A DNA stretch of 7,043 nucleotides from Acidobacteriota bacterium (lineage in GTDB: Bacteria; Acidobacteriota; Terriglobia; Bryobacterales; Bryobacteraceae): positions 1 to 7,043 of the forward strand of contig JAPKYY010000516.1 in the NCBI GenBank assembly GCA_026394095.1, in the 5' to 3' direction. The translations under genes were made by a program, and so were the position numbers. Shown here one piece after another: positions 5,661 through 7,043 of this stretch (its first letter is position 1; the number at the start of each line of letters is the position of its first letter). Below the pieces are notes generated by a model. It was given only the letters and a program-made list of their open reading frames with translations, did not search any database and was not told the DNA's origin.

Positions 5661-7043
5661 ACCCTGTTTCTTTTGAATCCACCCCCCCAGCCGGCTTCCA
5701 GCCTGGAATGCCCGCCCTTCCCCAATCCACCCCGTCATCGCAGCCCAGCCTGCTTGAAGATATCGAAGTCCTTCAGAGCGCTTTTGATGGATTGGGCACC
5801 AGCATCTTTCTTGCCGATCGTGACCTCAACCTCATTTACATGAACCGCCGTGCCAAAGCCGTGCTCGGCAGCATGGAAGCAGACATCAAAGCCGCCTTTC
5901 ATCTCGGCGTTGACGAGCTGATTGGGCAATCCCTTGATATTTTCCATGGCACTCGTGCCGCGCAAATTCGGGCTCGTCTCAGTGATGTCCGCAATCTGCC
6001 GATCCGTTCCGAAATCCGGATCGGATCGCGAATCCTCGATTTGAATGTCAATGCTGTGGTCAAGCCAACCGGTGAGTACGCGGCCATGGTCGTCAACTGG
6101 GAAGACATCACAGAAACCAAACGGCTAGCTACTGATGTAGAGCGCATGCGTCAAATGGTCGAAAACGCGCCTATCAACATCATGCGTGCCAATACCGACC
6201 TGGTGATGGAATACATGAATCAGGCCAGCATTGCAACCTTGCGCAAGCTCCAGCACCTTCTCCCAATTCAGGTCGATGACATTATCGGCAAGTCGATTGA
6301 CATTTTCCACAAGAATCCCGAGCACCAGCGAAAGCTACTGGCAGACCCGAAGAATCTCCCTTACAGAGCCAAATTTAAGCTCGGGCCGGAAACTCTTTCT
6401 CTCCTCGTCAGCGCCATCGTAGACGGAAAAGGTGTCTATCTTGGCCCCATGGTTACCTGGGAAGTCATCACAACCGAAGTAGCCAACGAGGCCAGACAGG
6501 CCGAGATTATGGAACAACTCGCGCTTACGGCCAGCTCCGTCATGGAAAACTCCAATTCGCTGAATAACATCAGCCAGCAAATGACCGGCAATGCTGAAGA
6601 GACCGCCACTCAGGCAGGAATTGTTTCGGCCGCAAGCGAGGAAGTTTCCAAAAACGTCGAAGTCGTCTCTACTGGCGCTCAACAAATGCTCACTTCCATC
6701 CGGGAGATCGCCAAGAGTGCTAACGAAGCAGCACGAGTTGCCAAGAATGCAGTGGGTGTGGCTGAGAACACCAATACCACCATCAGCAAACTGGGCGAGT
6801 CCAGCATCGAAATTGGTAAGGTGATCAAGGTCATCACAACGATTGCGCAACAAACCAACCTGCTTGCGCTCAACGCCACAATCGAGGCTGCACGAGCTGG
6901 TGAAGCAGGCAAGGGTTTTGCTGTCGTCGCCAACGAAGTCAAAGAACTGGCTAAAGAAACCGCCAAGGCTACAGAAGAGATTGGACGCAAAATTGACATG
7001 ATTCAGGGTGATACCCGGTCAGCTGTAACCGCAATTGCTGAAG
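5657..7043 (+). CDS. cytoplasmic methyl-accepting chemotaxis protein with two PAS domains (3' end outside window)
   Basis: The gene starts at ATG 5657 and runs off the window after 462 complete codons. There is no signal peptide or membrane segment, so this is a soluble receptor. Residues 1-30 are a Pro/Ser-rich lead. PAS1 is about 33-155 and PAS2 about 160-275. The two are related: both carry a GxSxDIFH segment (H97 and H218) and a final strand with Trp before IT (NWEDIT with W148, TWEVIT with W268). The methyl-accepting signalling domain begins near 280, and the hairpin tip at 396-416 ([21 protein letters not shown]) retains E410 and R413, so it should engage CheA and CheW normally. The paired His and Trp recall haem-binding PAS domains of Aer2-type receptors, making oxygen or redox sensing a possibility (inference). 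It follows cheW, its likely partner, on the same strand. The MCP identity is very secure. Confidence 0.94.
   Translation, partial: MNPVSFESTPPAGFQPGMPALPQSTPSSQPSLLEDIEVLQSAFDGLGTSIFLADRDLNLIYMNRRAKAVLGSMEADIKAAFHLGVDELIGQSLDIFHGTRAAQIRARLSDVRNLPIRSEIRIGSRILDLNVNAVVKPTGEYAAMVVNWEDITETKRLATDVERMRQMVENAPINIMRANTDLVMEYMNQASIATLRKLQHLLPIQVDDIIGKSIDIFHKNPEHQRKLLADPKNLPYRAKFKLGPETLSLLVSAIVDGKGVYLGPMVTWEVITTEVANEARQAEIMEQLALTASSVMENSNSLNNISQQMTGNAEETATQAGIVSAASEEVSKNVEVVSTGAQQMLTSIREIAKSANEAARVAKNAVGVAENTNTTISKLGESSIEIGKVIKVITTIAQQTNLLALNATIEAARAGEAGKGFAVVANEVKELAKETAKATEEIGRKIDMIQGDTRSAVTAIAE

Noticed and set aside
5204..5725. Antisense open frame (173 codons) opposite cheW and the spacer
   Set aside because: It mirrors the cheW coding region and the receptor start, has no ribosome site I can see, and has no family pattern.
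6335..6853. Antisense open frame (172 codons) opposite the receptor
   Set aside because: It is opposite the conserved PAS2 and signalling region of the receptor; Cys/Gly/Asp-rich composition is typical of a shadow frame.

Overview
The window is a chemotaxis (che) signalling cluster, all on the + strand, preceded by the tail of an unrelated alpha/beta-hydrolase-like gene. The style of the hydrolase tail, the che gene order and the moderately GC-rich codon use remind me of Acidobacteriota (Solibacter/Bryobacter type soil bacteria). That is recollection of family style, not a computed placement.

Layout. Positions 2-499 hold the 3' end of an esterase/hydrolase-like gene whose nucleophile elbow appears to lack serine. 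A 38-base gap follows, containing a candidate sigma-28 (FliA-type) promoter at 503-529. Positions 538-2415 encode a 625-residue soluble, mostly helical protein. It combines a CheZ-like FQDxxxQ motif, a degenerate chemoreceptor-tip hairpin and a short acidic/hydrophobic C-terminal tail. It is followed by cheY (2434-2802), cheA (2799-5093, ATGA overlap), cheW (5093-5557, TAATG overlap), a 99-base spacer with a coding-like reading frame, and a cytoplasmic chemoreceptor with two PAS domains (from 5657, cut by the window end).

How the genes fit together. The double-PAS receptor would sense an intracellular signal. CheW would couple it to CheA, which phosphorylates itself on His50 of its Hpt domain and passes the phosphate to CheY Asp53. 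CheA carries two tandem CheW-like (P5) domains and no recognisable P2 domain. The 625-residue protein just upstream of cheY is the most interesting element: its motif, its poor receptor tip and its position fit a receptor-derived CheY-P phosphatase or sink, but this is inference. No cheB, cheR, cheD or flagellar gene is visible, so the output (flagellar, pilus or other) cannot be decided.

Tight spacing and overlaps from 2415 to 5093 indicate one translationally coupled operon. I see no RNA genes, insertion sequences, CRISPR arrays or convincing terminators.
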